Assembly: GCA_963833885.1 (NCBI GenBank)
Contig: CAWHZU010000019.1
Span: 248,001-312,000, forward strand
Direction: 5' to 3'
Length of the DNA stretch: 64,000 nucleotides
DNA from: JASHPR01 sp963833885
GTDB taxonomy: Bacteria > Actinomycetota > Actinomycetes > Streptosporangiales > Streptosporangiaceae
In this document: positions 26,284 through 35,478 of the stretch, one piece after another
Numbering within the stretch: position 1 is the stretch's first letter
Layout of the letters: each line of letters starts with the position of its first letter
The notes under the pieces: model-generated
Databases searched by the model: none
What the model saw: only the letters and a program-made list of their open reading frames with translations
What the model was told of the DNA's origin: nothing
Made by a program: the position numbers and the translations under genes

Positions 26284-27115
26284 TAGCCCCTCGCCGGAAC
26301 GCGGCGATCGCTGCCGGGGTCGTGAGAGCCCAGTCCTTGACGCCATCGGAGTCAAACCAGACGAACCCGAGCAGCCCGTAGGCGCGAATGCCGGCGAACA
26401 GGTCGGCGATCTTGGTCGGCTGATCCGCGGTGGGCGCGCCAACCTCGGAGATGAGTATGGGAACCGGCACCCGGCTCAGCGAGTGCACGATCTTGATGGT
26501 CGGCCCGAACAGCGGAGCGAACGACCATGACTTCTTGAGGTAGTAGCCGTCGATCCCCACCCAGTTCACATACGAGCTGCCGGGCCACCACCGGGCCGGG
26601 CTCTGGATGGCGTTGTCGTTGGGAGGGTCTACATTGATCGTCCACAACCAGATAACGTTGCTGGCGCCTTGCTGGCGGAACACGTCGACGATGTGCCGCC
26701 ACGCCGCGACAAACACCTTCGCGCGCGTGTGCGTCCAGCCCCAGGAGTACCAGGGGCCGTTCATCTCGTGACCGAAGCCCAAGATGACCTTGCGGCCGAA
26801 GGAATGCACAGAGTCAGCGTACGTGCGCAAGTAGTCGTCATACCGCCCAGACGCGATCGCGGCGAGGCTTATTTTGGTCGGATCGATCTGGACGAGCGTC
26901 AGCGCGCCGTGCCGTGCCGCCTTGACTGCAAATCCAGCCTGGAACGGCTGATTCCACCCGCTGTAATAGGAGACCACGCTGGGGCTGACCCCGGTCGCCT
27001 TCGTGAAAGCGGTTATCCCGGCGTAGGACCCAGGGGCCTCGGGCTGAAACACGCCGATGTAGGAGGCGGTCTTGCTGTGCGGCGTGGGCGTCGCAGTCGG
27101 CAGAGTGGGGATCAC
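26258..27115 (-). CDS. GH26-like glycoside hydrolase, N-terminus uncertain
   Basis: A 285-residue protein as read from the GTG at 27115, homologous to the GH26 (endo-mannanase/lichenase) fold: SYIGVFQPEAPG, FGHEMNGPWYSWGW (acid/base Glu near 114), WWPGSSYVNWVGIDGYY and ILISEVGAP (nucleophile Glu near 220). The same frame runs upstream to a stop at 27319-27317 and encodes a basic stretch and a membrane helix (KLTAAICGVAAVTGLVVFVL) like its paralogues, but holds no ATG, GTG or TTG. So either the start was lost, a frameshift lies upstream of 27200, or only a soluble leaderless form is made. Confidence 0.75.
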   Translation of the reverse strand: MIPTLPTATPTPHSKTASYIGVFQPEAPGSYAGITAFTKATGVSPSVVSYYSGWNQPFQAGFAVKAARHGALTLVQIDPTKISLAAIASGRYDDYLRTYADSVHSFGRKVILGFGHEMNGPWYSWGWTHTRAKVFVAAWRHIVDVFRQQGASNVIWLWTINVDPPNDNAIQSPARWWPGSSYVNWVGIDGYYLKKSWSFAPLFGPTIKIVHSLSRVPVPILISEVGAPTADQPTKIADLFAGIRAYGLLGFVWFDSDGVKDWALTTPAAIAAFRRGANAVNDAPP

Positions 27116-27445
27116 TGCCTGTACGGCGGGGTCTGAGCTTTGCAGAACGAAGACGACGAGCCCGGTGACCGCGGCGACACCGCAGATCGCTGCGGTTAGC
27201 TTCGCCCGGTACCGGCGCCGGCGCGGCCGGTAGCCCCGGGGGTCCTCGGCGACAGGTGGCCGGTGCCGCCCTTCGCGCTTGCCGGCAAAGAGCGCCCAAA
27301 ACCTATCCGTGGCGCTTCACCTCACAGCAAGACCTTTTCAGAGACCGGGACCACCTTGGCCACCCCAGACGCTCGGCAGTCTCGCCCGGCATCGCGCCGC
27401 AGAATGGTCGCCGTCGGCAGCATAGCGACTTGGCCGCCTGCAGGC

Positions 27446-28372
27446 TCACCCGAAGCTCCGCACTGCGTTGCTGAGCGCGACGAGGGCGGACGAGCTGACC
27501 AGCTGCCACGGCTCGCGTCCGGGCAGATCGAAATAGATGATCCCAGAGATGCCGGCGGCTTCCGCTCCGTTGAACAGCGCACCGATGCTCGCCGCCTGCC
27601 CGGCGCCGGGCCACACCCCGGTCTCGGCGATGATGACCGGGTCGCTGGTCAGCTTCTTCACGGCGCTCAGGGTCTCATCGAGCAAGGTGCCGAATGTCTC
27701 CGAGGCGCTGGAGTAGTAGGCGTCGATGCCCACCCAGTTGACGTAGGCGTTCCCCGGCCACCATTTCGAGGGAGGGCCTATCCGATTCGTGTTGGGGACG
27801 TACCGGTTGGGGGTCCACATCCAGGTCACGTTCGAGGCGTGCTGCGAGCGGAACACGTTCACGATGTGCCGCCAAGCCGCGACGAATGCAACAGAACTTG
27901 AGTTGTGATAGCCCCACGAGTACCAGTTGCCATTCATCTCGTGACCGAAGGACAGGACGATAGGGCACCTGAACGCGCGCACCGACTCGGCGTAGGAGCG
28001 CAAGTAAGCGTCCTTGCGTCCTGACGCGATGGCCTCCAGGCTGACCTTGCGCGGGTCAATCTGAATTACGGGGACGGCGTGTATGGCTTCCGCCGGGTCC
28101 GCCTGCCCGGCGTCGAATGGGTTGCCGAACGCCGCATAGGACTCCACCACGTCCAGGCGGACGCCGGACGCCGCCAGTTTCGCCAGCGACCGTGACTGCG
28201 GCGATCCGACCACAGCCCCGGCGAAGGGCATCGATACCCGCGCGCACGCATGCCGCGGAGCGTGCGCGCGGGGCGGGTGATCGTCTTCCCGGCTCACTAG
28301 CAGGGACGCGACCAGACCGAGGATGGCCACCGGCACAAACGCCGGGACCAACATCCGCATCCGGCGCCTCAA
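27446..28372 (-). CDS. GH26-like membrane-anchored glycoside hydrolase
   Basis: A 308-residue intact member of the local GH26 set. An N-terminal membrane anchor follows MRRRMRM; the catalytic domain has FGHEMNGNWYSWGYH (acid/base Glu near 145), WWPGNAYVNWVGIDAYY and IIAETGVWPG (nucleophile Glu near 248). The family hydrolyses beta-1,4-mannans or mixed-linkage glucans. The TTG at 28372 overlaps the stop of the glycosyltransferase gene and is preceded by GGAGG at seven bases; an ATG at 28360 is the alternative. Coupling to a synthase suggests it trims or releases that enzyme's polymer. It is the most divergent of the four copies. Confidence 0.85.
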   Translation of the reverse strand: MRRRMRMLVPAFVPVAILGLVASLLVSREDDHPPRAHAPRHACARVSMPFAGAVVGSPQSRSLAKLAASGVRLDVVESYAAFGNPFDAGQADPAEAIHAVPVIQIDPRKVSLEAIASGRKDAYLRSYAESVRAFRCPIVLSFGHEMNGNWYSWGYHNSSSVAFVAAWRHIVNVFRSQHASNVTWMWTPNRYVPNTNRIGPPSKWWPGNAYVNWVGIDAYYSSASETFGTLLDETLSAVKKLTSDPVIIAETGVWPGAGQAASIGALFNGAEAAGISGIIYFDLPGREPWQLVSSSALVALSNAVRSFG

Positions 28373-30375
28373 AGCCTCCCCTCCGACAAAGTAAGGTTAT
28401 CCGCCTCCGCAACGGTGAGGCTCTCCGCGCCGTGCTGGCGCGTTTGCCAGCCCTGCCGCAGGAACGTGAGAATCGACCAGACGCGCACCCAATGCAGCAC
28501 GAACATCATCCACAGGATCGACGTCGGGTAGCACGCCCACGTGATCAGTCGCGACCAGCCTCTCTCGTCAGAACGGCGCACCGCCAGCACCCTCATCCCC
28601 GAAAGCCACGCCCACGGCACCAACGCGCCTGTAGTCCACAAGACCACGCCCTCTGACGCCGGCCACGTCACGGCCATGCACACCGGGCCGGCGATGGCCA
28701 TGAGGAACAGGAACGCGCTGACGAACGTGTACCACCAGCCATAGGAGAGCACCGGCAGGTAGCGGATGCGCCAGCAGTTCCGGATCGTGGAGCCCCGCAT
28801 CCACCGCGTCCACTGCCGCAGGTGATGGCTCAGCTTCTCGGGGAACATGGAGAACACGAACGCGTCGGACTGCTGGACGGCTCGCCCACGGCCTTGGGCG
28901 AACAGCGTGAGCGCCGCATCGTCGCCGAGCTTGATCCGCCGACCCCAGAACGTCTCCTGGATGTACGCATCGCAGGTTTCTGCCAGAAGGTCCGCCCTGT
29001 ACATGGCGAACGGGCCGCGATTGACCAGCACGTCCCCGAACGCCGACTGCGCGCCGCAGGCCACCACCTGGAAGAACAGCGTCCGTGCGTAGACGGTGCG
29101 AGTCAGCCAGTTGTGGCGAAAGTTGTACGCCAACTCCATCCCGGCCACCGACTGCACCCTGGGGTCCGCGAATTGCGTTAGCCCGCGCCGGATCGCCGAT
29201 GACTCAAGCGCCGAGTCGGAGTCGACGGTCACGATGATGTCAGCGCAGCCGGGGTCGCCGAACGTGCGTGCCTGCGCGGCCTTCTTCCCGCCGTTTGGCT
29301 GGCGTATCCAGCGGATCACGCAGCCGTTGTGCTCGCCTTCCCAGTGAGCGCGCAGCGCGGTGTAGTCGATCACCGACCCGTCGTCGACCACGTCAATGCG
29401 CTGCGGGCGGCGTTCCTGGTTTACCGCGGCCCACAGGGTGCGGTCCAGGATGCGCGGATCCTCGTTGTAGACCGGCATGCTGATGGCGACATAAAGCCGG
29501 TCAAGACCCGGCTGCTCGTCCAGCTGCGGAGAGCGGTCGAGCCACGACAACAGCCATTGCACGATCACCATCGTGGTGCCGGTCATCCACGCGCCTAGTA
29601 CCCACCGGTAGCTAGAATGGTGCCAGATGTAGTCAACGTGCCGGCCCAGCAGCAGGGCCGCTGCAAGACTGCCGACGGCCAGCGCGATCGGCGCGTGACT
29701 ACGGCGCAAAGTAGCTCGGGGAATGTAGTAAGAGCGCGCTAGAGCTCCTCTAGTGACTTCCTGCGGCGCCACACGAGGCGGCACAAGGCCGCCCATACGA
29801 CGGTGACGGCCGCGCAGGTCGGGATCGCGAACAGCATCAGGTGCAGAAACACCGGGATCGCCTCCTTCCGGGCGCGCGATGACGGGCGGGTGCGTCTCGA
29901 TCTCCGCCGCGGCTGCTCGCCTCATGTGTTGCGATTCGGCCCGTCCTTCCATCCTCTCCGGTTCAGAGATTTGTTCAGGACGTGCCACTTGAGGTGCGGG
30001 AACTCCAGGCTCATCTATTCCGGGGAAGCGAATGGGCTGTTCAATGGGCCTAGCGAAGCTGATCAGCGCGTTCACGGCGGCGTGCTGCGACTCAGCGAAT
30101 TGGCCGTTGGCAGGGTTCGTTGAGCCGTTCGGGTCTGCCTGATGGTTAGCGCGGAACCCATTAGTCCCGGTCGCCGCGCCATCCGGATCGATGGAACCCG
30201 CGTGGTCCGGCAAGGCGTCGCCGTTCGCGTGCTGCTCGTCGTCAGCCGGGCTCACAACCTCGGAGGAAGCCTGCTGAAGCCGACGCCAAGCCGCGACCGC
30301 AGCCCAGCCGATCAGTTCTTCCGAGTCCCGCTCGGTAGTGCTCACCGGTGCGGCTCGTATCGCCTGACCGCGCAC
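28369..30375 (-). CDS. Membrane glycosyltransferase family 2 (hyaluronan/cellulose-synthase-like)
   Basis: A 668-residue processive-type GT2. The first 215 residues are polar and low-complexity; two membrane helices follow (about 230-250 and 262-285). The catalytic domain has SMPVYNEDP, DVVDDGS, a DSDS metal-binding motif near 385, LGDDAALT and RQWTRW (the QxxRW motif of processive synthases), then C-terminal helices. It should polymerise a sugar nucleotide on the cytoplasmic side and export the chain. The start is weak: GTG at 30375 or GTG at 30345, neither with a clear ribosome site. The next gene is a GH26 hydrolase in a coupled position. Confidence 0.88.
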   Translation of the reverse strand: MRGQAIRAAPVSTTERDSEELIGWAAVAAWRRLQQASSEVVSPADDEQHANGDALPDHAGSIDPDGAATGTNGFRANHQADPNGSTNPANGQFAESQHAAVNALISFARPIEQPIRFPGIDEPGVPAPQVARPEQISEPERMEGRAESQHMRRAAAAEIETHPPVIARPEGGDPGVSAPDAVRDPDLRGRHRRMGGLVPPRVAPQEVTRGALARSYYIPRATLRRSHAPIALAVGSLAAALLLGRHVDYIWHHSSYRWVLGAWMTGTTMVIVQWLLSWLDRSPQLDEQPGLDRLYVAISMPVYNEDPRILDRTLWAAVNQERRPQRIDVVDDGSVIDYTALRAHWEGEHNGCVIRWIRQPNGGKKAAQARTFGDPGCADIIVTVDSDSALESSAIRRGLTQFADPRVQSVAGMELAYNFRHNWLTRTVYARTLFFQVVACGAQSAFGDVLVNRGPFAMYRADLLAETCDAYIQETFWGRRIKLGDDAALTLFAQGRGRAVQQSDAFVFSMFPEKLSHHLRQWTRWMRGSTIRNCWRIRYLPVLSYGWWYTFVSAFLFLMAIAGPVCMAVTWPASEGVVLWTTGALVPWAWLSGMRVLAVRRSDERGWSRLITWACYPTSILWMMFVLHWVRVWSILTFLRQGWQTRQHGAESLTVAEADNLTLSEGRL

Positions 30376-30875
30376 GGATTGCCAGCGCCCATGGCAGCTA
30401 CGATCCCGAGCTGGCCATTCATGCCAATCTCAACGGCAGGACGAAGCTGAGGGCGTGGACCGATCGATATAAGAATCCTCTGCCGACAGCGTTGAACAAA
30501 GATCCCCCAACCTGGCGCTGTGCCGTGGTCCATCAGGTCGCACCTGTCTGCGATCTAGGCGTGGCGGGGTGCCTCAGCTACCCCCGCGGCGCAGTGACGC
30601 GCCGACGGCGTCACAGCCACGGCGATATCCCCCCCGGACAGGAATACCGCACTCAAAAACGTACTTGTTGATTCGTCCGAAGGAAGGGCGATTGCCAGAA
30701 TTCTTGGGTAACAGAAGCTACTGAGTACATTTAGTATCTATTCGACAACATAGAGTTATTTTCCCTGTGTACACGGTCTGGCGCGAAGGCGTACTCAGCT
30801 GAGAACACAGAGGTATGCCCTAATTGGGACATACGGATATAATATTAATATTTCGAATCGATCATGGCTTATTGA
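30376..30875. other. 500-bp intergenic region with an AT-rich patch
   Basis: No gene is visible. The right part (about 30690-30880) is strikingly AT-rich for this DNA, with runs such as ATATAATATTAATATTTCG and a direct repeat GATCATG at 30861 and 30876. The left part carries the conserved element at 30607-30690. The region should hold the promoter for the glycosyltransferase at 30375 and the 3' end of the upstream operon. Confidence 0.6.
30607..30690 (-). promoter_or_regulatory. Conserved 84-bp element upstream of the GT2 gene, copy A
   Basis: It matches 35125-35208 over its length. The core on the transcribed strand is GGTATTCCTGTCCGGGGGGG followed by TATCGCC, with conserved CTTCCT at one end and TGACGCC at the other. 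Each copy precedes the first gene of a polysaccharide transcription unit on the same strand. It could be a promoter/operator or a structured leader; I do not recognise it as a known riboswitch. Confidence 0.65.
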
Positions 30876-31829
30876 TCATGATTTAGAGCCAGCCGTCAGG
30901 GTGTCCTCCACCCCGAGCCGGAACGCGAATTCGGCCGCCGGGTCGCCCTCAATGCGCCAGTCCTGGTGGAGGACGCCGTCATCCTGGGCCTTGTCGAACC
31001 ACACCAGTCCGAGGGTCTTGTACTTGCGTATCCCGGCGAACAAGTTGGGGATCTTCAGCGCCTGGCCAGCGTCTGGTCCCACCGCGGTCTCCGAGAGGAG
31101 CACGGGCTTGTCGGTGAACTGGCGTACCTGATCGATGGTCCCGCCAAACACCTTGATGAAGGTGTCAGACGGCCTGTAGTAGTAGCCGTCGATGCCGATC
31201 CAGTTGACGTAGCTGTTGCCTGGCCACCAGTCCTCGACCGGCCCCGTTTTGCCACGCTCATCCGCCTGGAGCGTCCATAGCCAGGTGACGTTGTCGGCGC
31301 CCTGGGCGCGGAAGAGCGTCACGATGTGCTTCCAGGCAGCCACGAAGGTCGACGCGGGAACCTTGGTATAGCCCCACGAATACCAGTCAGCGTTCATCTC
31401 GTGCCCGAACCCAATGACCACGGGGTGACCGAAGTTCCGGACGGCGTCAGCGTATGTGCGCAGGTAGATGTCATAGTCCCCGGCGGCGATGTCCGCTACC
31501 GAGGCGAGCGTGGGGTCGATCTGCACAAACGGGATGACGCCATGCTTGCGGATCATGTCCGCGTAGGAGGTCTGGAACGGCTCCGCCCAGCCGCTGTAAT
31601 ACTCGACGAGGTTCGGCTGCCTGCCTGCGGTCTGCGCAAACTCCGAGATCGGCTGGTAACCGGGGGGTGAGCCGTCCTCGAAGACACCCAGGTAGGAAGC
31701 CAAGTTGGTCGGCAGCGACCCGTGCACGGCCGGTGGGGCCGATGGCAGCAAGGTGAAGCGTGCCCCGGTAAAACCGACCGCTACAGCGGCGATCACAAAG
31801 GCCAAGAGCATTACTACGCGTGGTCTCAT
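30876..31829 (-). CDS. GH26-like membrane-anchored glycoside hydrolase
   Basis: A 317-residue protein starting at the ATG at 31829, which overlaps the stop of the preceding synthase gene (ATGA). An N-terminal anchor (MLLAFVIAAVAVGF) is followed by the GH26-type domain: SYLGVFEDGSPP, FGHEMNADWYSWGY (acid/base Glu near 143), WWPGNSYVNWIGIDGYYY and LLSETAVGP (nucleophile Glu near 245). It is the closest intact relative of the broken copy at 25304-26283. Position at the end of a GT39-GT2-GH26 operon suggests a role in polymer release or length control outside the membrane. Confidence 0.88.
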   Translation of the reverse strand: MRPRVVMLLAFVIAAVAVGFTGARFTLLPSAPPAVHGSLPTNLASYLGVFEDGSPPGYQPISEFAQTAGRQPNLVEYYSGWAEPFQTSYADMIRKHGVIPFVQIDPTLASVADIAAGDYDIYLRTYADAVRNFGHPVVIGFGHEMNADWYSWGYTKVPASTFVAAWKHIVTLFRAQGADNVTWLWTLQADERGKTGPVEDWWPGNSYVNWIGIDGYYYRPSDTFIKVFGGTIDQVRQFTDKPVLLSETAVGPDAGQALKIPNLFAGIRKYKTLGLVWFDKAQDDGVLHQDWRIEGDPAAEFAFRLGVEDTLTAGSKS

Positions 31830-33415
31830 GCTGGCTTGCCTCCGGGAAAGATCACGCGGCTTACGACAGCGAGGTTTAGCAAGCCGAACACCAATAGCAC
31901 AGCGAACCTGAACGAACCGAGGGTCATTGACCGCCACACGGCGAGTACCACCCACAGCAGCGCCATGCCGCCGCTCCACCAGGTGACACCGATCCGGAAC
32001 CGCGGCAGCGAACTGGCCGGCCCCAGAGTGGCGTCCCAGGCCATGCGCGTACCTACAGCACCGTCCCAGATCGCGAATACATGGGCCCAGCCGCGGGCGA
32101 CCCCCAGCGGCCAGACCGAGGGCCCATACCGGGAGCGATGCCAAAGCGGGTACAGGACCAGCCCGGTCAACATGGCCGGCAGCAGGATGATGAAGTTCCG
32201 CAGCTGGATCTGGTCAGGCAGAAACGTGAGCATGACGACGGGGATGATGGGGCCGAAGAATGTCAGCAGAGCCGTATAGGCGTAGTAGAAGAACCCGGAG
32301 ATGTAGGCCAGCCGGGCGGGGATGCTCATCGGCACCGACCACAGCCGCCGCGAGAATACGATGCCGACATTTCCGGAGCACCAGCGATACTGCTGCCGCA
32401 CGAAATTGTCCAGATTGTCCGGGCAGATGCCGGTCGAGAGCGGGAGTGGCAAGTAGACCATGGACCAGCCCACGCGGCGCACGTCGAGCCCGGTGTGCAC
32501 GTCCTCGGCGTAGGCGATCAGTGTCGGGCCGCCATGTGGCTCGAGCGCTACCCGCCGGTAGACCGCGGAGGTGCCGCAGCAAATCGCGGCGTCAAAGCGG
32601 TCCCGGGCCACCTGAACCGTCCGGTAGAACACCTCCTGGATCGGGCCCGCCGCCCTCTCGATCCACGACTGCTCGGGGCTGCTCCTGAAGAACTGAGGAG
32701 TCTGTACGATCGCGATCGCCGGATCCTCCATGTAGGGGAGCGTCTCGGCGAGGAAGTCGTGGCGCGGCGCGAAGTCCGCGTCCAGGATCATCAGGAATTC
32801 CCCGCTGGTGCGCGCGAAGGCGTATCGCAGGTTGCCCGCTTTCTTGTCCTTCTTGAGCTCGGGCACGTCGGGCCGGCGGATGTAGCTGAAGCCGAAGGAC
32901 TCGGACATCGAGCGGGCCTCGTCCGATGCCCCGTCGTCAAGGACGTACGCCGTTACCGGTCCCTCGTACGCGGCGATCAGCTCAGACACGGCGGTCCAGG
33001 TGTTGCGGAGCAACTCGATCGGCTCGCGGCAAATCGGCAGGAAGATGTCCACACGGGGGTAAGACGGCGGATGCCATGCTTCTATCCGTGCCTGGTGAGC
33101 GGCCAGGTTAAACCCGCGGCCGGCGAAGTTCACCGGCAGGCTGATCGCCTGGTACAAGACGTAGGCGAGTGTGAACAGCATGAACGGAGCAAGCGCGAGA
33201 TCGTGCGTCTCGAACCGGACCTGGCTGATGATGAGGCAGCTTGCTCCGATGACGAGGGTGATCGTCAGGTAGGGCAGGTTGCGCTGCACGTAGGAGTATT
33301 TCTCGTCATCATCGGGCGGCTGAGGAAGCACCAGGCATGCCTGGCCGCGCCGCCTCTCCGCGGCAGCAACCGCGTTGACAGACGGCTCGAGCGAGGCTTG
33401 CCCGGTTACGCTCAC
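31826..33415 (-). CDS. Membrane glycosyltransferase family 2 (cellulose-synthase-like)
   Basis: A 529-residue processive GT2. Two N-terminal helices, then the catalytic domain with DIFLPICREP, VLDDGASD near 157, LDADFAPR near 209, AEDVHTG near 300 and QQYRWCSG near 339, followed by several C-terminal helices. The full D, DxD, D and QxxRW set is present, so it should be active. No PilZ domain is visible. It starts at the GTG at 33415, overlapping the GT39-like gene stop, and overlaps the GH26 gene at its own end, so three genes are translationally coupled. The polymer (glucan, mannan or other) is not determined. Confidence 0.92.
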   Translation of the reverse strand: MSVTGQASLEPSVNAVAAAERRRGQACLVLPQPPDDDEKYSYVQRNLPYLTITLVIGASCLIISQVRFETHDLALAPFMLFTLAYVLYQAISLPVNFAGRGFNLAAHQARIEAWHPPSYPRVDIFLPICREPIELLRNTWTAVSELIAAYEGPVTAYVLDDGASDEARSMSESFGFSYIRRPDVPELKKDKKAGNLRYAFARTSGEFLMILDADFAPRHDFLAETLPYMEDPAIAIVQTPQFFRSSPEQSWIERAAGPIQEVFYRTVQVARDRFDAAICCGTSAVYRRVALEPHGGPTLIAYAEDVHTGLDVRRVGWSMVYLPLPLSTGICPDNLDNFVRQQYRWCSGNVGIVFSRRLWSVPMSIPARLAYISGFFYYAYTALLTFFGPIIPVVMLTFLPDQIQLRNFIILLPAMLTGLVLYPLWHRSRYGPSVWPLGVARGWAHVFAIWDGAVGTRMAWDATLGPASSLPRFRIGVTWWSGGMALLWVVLAVWRSMTLGSFRFAVLLVFGLLNLAVVSRVIFPGGKPA

Positions 33416-35046
33416 GGCTCGTAGCGCCAGATCACGTACGTTCCAAGGCCGATCGGCGGCACCTCGGTGCCATAGGGCACCACGTCGATCTGGTGGTAGT
33501 GGTGGTTGTGTTTGAGATCAGCGGTGATCTGAAGGTCCAGCGTCGTCGTGTCGGCGTAGTTCAGCGCCACGTAAGAGAAGTAGCCCTCCTCGATGAACAC
33601 CGCGAACACTCCCGCGTTACCGCCGCCCACGACCCCCGCCTTCGAGGTCGGACCGCCCGTGCTCGCTCCCGACGGCAAGACGATGTTTCTGGTACTTGAC
33701 CAGCGCTGCCAGTGGCTCCCCGAGGGCAGGTAGTACTCGGCGATCGTCGGGTCCTCAACCAGCAGTCGCCCCTTGCTGTTGTCGGCCAGGGGGCGCATGA
33801 CCGCGATGAAGCCGGTCGCGTTGGCCCAGTCGGTGGAGAATTCCCGGGACTGCCTGGCTCCAAGCGCGATCGGGAAAACCAGCGCGATCACGCAAGCCGC
33901 GCACGTGGAGACCCGGGCGAAATTGCTCGACGATGCCGCCGCAACGAACCTGTCAACCGCGTAACCAGCGGCGATGGCGGCAAACCACGCTCCCAGGCCC
34001 ACATGCTTGTCCAGCGACGCAATGGTGTGCAGGCGCGCCTGCTCGAGCGGGCCGAGGACAGCGGCGACGGTCAGTATCGCGAGAAGCCACGTCTGCATGC
34101 GCCCATGCCTGCCGACCAGGCTGATAACGACGCCGCACAGGGCAGGGACGATGATGAGGCCGGTCCACGACCAGGCGTCGGTCAGCACGGTGAGCGGGGA
34201 AGCTCCGCCGGGAACCCGTGCCAACGTGGTCCGCTCGAGCCCACCGAGATAGGAACCGCCGCCGATCAGCAGTCCCGCCAGCAGCAGCACGGCAACGATG
34301 ATCACGAGTATCGCGACCCGCCGCGCGGCGATCTTGCCGCCGGGCTTGGGGAAGGCAGTGAACACGGCCAGCAGGACCACGATGGGGTCGAAGAGCAGCG
34401 TGGAATAGGCCGTAGCGTTAGCCAGCGCCAGCGCGATGGCCGCCACCACCATCCAGCCGGTTGCTTCCTGCCCTTCCTTGGGCCGAACCACGCACCAGGA
34501 GGCAACCGCGATGAGGAACACCGACATCGCGTCGTACGTGGCGAACGCGCCGAGGTGGAGTGTCGGACCGGAGACCGCGAACAGCGCGGCGGCGAAGAAG
34601 GCGGCCCGGTTCCCGTACAGCTTGCTGACGGTGCCCCACAGAAACGTGGTTGCCACGAGCATGAAGATCAGGGACAGAACCCGGGCACCGGTCAGCCCCC
34701 CGATGCTGTCGGCCAGCGCGCCGATCGGCGGGTAGAGCACGGGCGCACCGGAGAAGTAGGCCGGGAACTGCGGCAGCGGCGTGCCGTGCAGCCAGTGCGC
34801 CCACTCCAGATGCCCGGCCCACAGGTAGGTGGCCTCATCCTCGAATGCCGTGTCCGCGTGGAGCAGCCGGATCGAGAACGCTGCCTGAACGATCAGAACG
34901 GCAACCAGCGGCCACCAGCCCGGGGCATGCCGACCGAGCACCCGTGGCTGCCGATGCGATCCGGCCGCCGGAGCCGCAGGATCGGTATCAACATCCGCGG
35001 TGCCAAAGGCTCCAGTCGTCTGGTCAGTCGTCGTGCCGTAATCCAT
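33412..35046 (-). CDS. GT39-like (PMT family) multi-pass membrane glycosyltransferase
   Basis: A 544-residue polytopic protein starting at the ATG at 35046. After a helix near residues 46-65 comes FEDEATYLWAGHLEW, the acidic first-loop motif of GT39/ArnT-type enzymes, which use polyprenyl-phosphate sugars on the outer face of the membrane. About ten more helices follow, and a soluble C-terminal domain of some 150 residues containing LVEDPTIAEYYLP. It heads the operon GT39, GT2, GH26, with the conserved element at 35125-35208 just upstream. Likely role: adding sugars to the exported polymer or to a surface protein. Confidence 0.82.
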   Translation of the reverse strand: MDYGTTTDQTTGAFGTADVDTDPAAPAAGSHRQPRVLGRHAPGWWPLVAVLIVQAAFSIRLLHADTAFEDEATYLWAGHLEWAHWLHGTPLPQFPAYFSGAPVLYPPIGALADSIGGLTGARVLSLIFMLVATTFLWGTVSKLYGNRAAFFAAALFAVSGPTLHLGAFATYDAMSVFLIAVASWCVVRPKEGQEATGWMVVAAIALALANATAYSTLLFDPIVVLLAVFTAFPKPGGKIAARRVAILVIIVAVLLLAGLLIGGGSYLGGLERTTLARVPGGASPLTVLTDAWSWTGLIIVPALCGVVISLVGRHGRMQTWLLAILTVAAVLGPLEQARLHTIASLDKHVGLGAWFAAIAAGYAVDRFVAAASSSNFARVSTCAACVIALVFPIALGARQSREFSTDWANATGFIAVMRPLADNSKGRLLVEDPTIAEYYLPSGSHWQRWSSTRNIVLPSGASTGGPTSKAGVVGGGNAGVFAVFIEEGYFSYVALNYADTTTLDLQITADLKHNHHYHQIDVVPYGTEVPPIGLGTYVIWRYEP

Positions 35047-35124
35047 AGGCCGCACCTGCCCGCGCTCATGGGCGTGCCAAGGGGCGACTCGGCTCCCCCC
35101 CGGCAGCCCGCATGCTCTACTGGC

Positions 35125-35208
35125 GGCGTCACACGCCGTGGCGATACCCCCCCGGACAGGAATACCCCATACGAGAAGGTACTGTCCGATCACGCTCGAG
35201 GAAGGACG
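35125..35208 (-). promoter_or_regulatory. Conserved 84-bp element upstream of the GT39-like gene, copy B
   Basis: The partner of copy A at 30607-30690; the core matches it at 26 of 27 positions, the flanks less well. It ends 78 bp before the ATG at 35046, on the same strand as in copy A. The distance fits a promoter plus short leader. Confidence 0.65.
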
Positions 35209-35478
35209 TTTGCTGAATCTTCTGCTATCAGTCCGCCACGCCGCGATTCTGCTGGGGATAGCGTGACACATGTCGCCGACGGAGGCGCTGCGGCCAGATG
35301 TCTAGAGTTGACTCGGCGGCTCGGGAAAGTCACATATGAGCCGCGAAACGGGTAAAAGCGCATGACGTAACTATTTCGTGACAACAGGTCATTTCACTTG
35401 TTTAACAGGTCACGGTGTGCTGCGCTATCTTCCGGGGATCGCGTCATCCTGTCCGCGTGCCCCGGGGGGTTTGGCCGC

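Noticed and set aside
27115..27316. A separate small membrane protein gene upstream of the GH26 gene
   Set aside because: The frame is continuous with the GH26 domain and resembles the anchors of its paralogues, so it is better seen as that gene's N-terminus.
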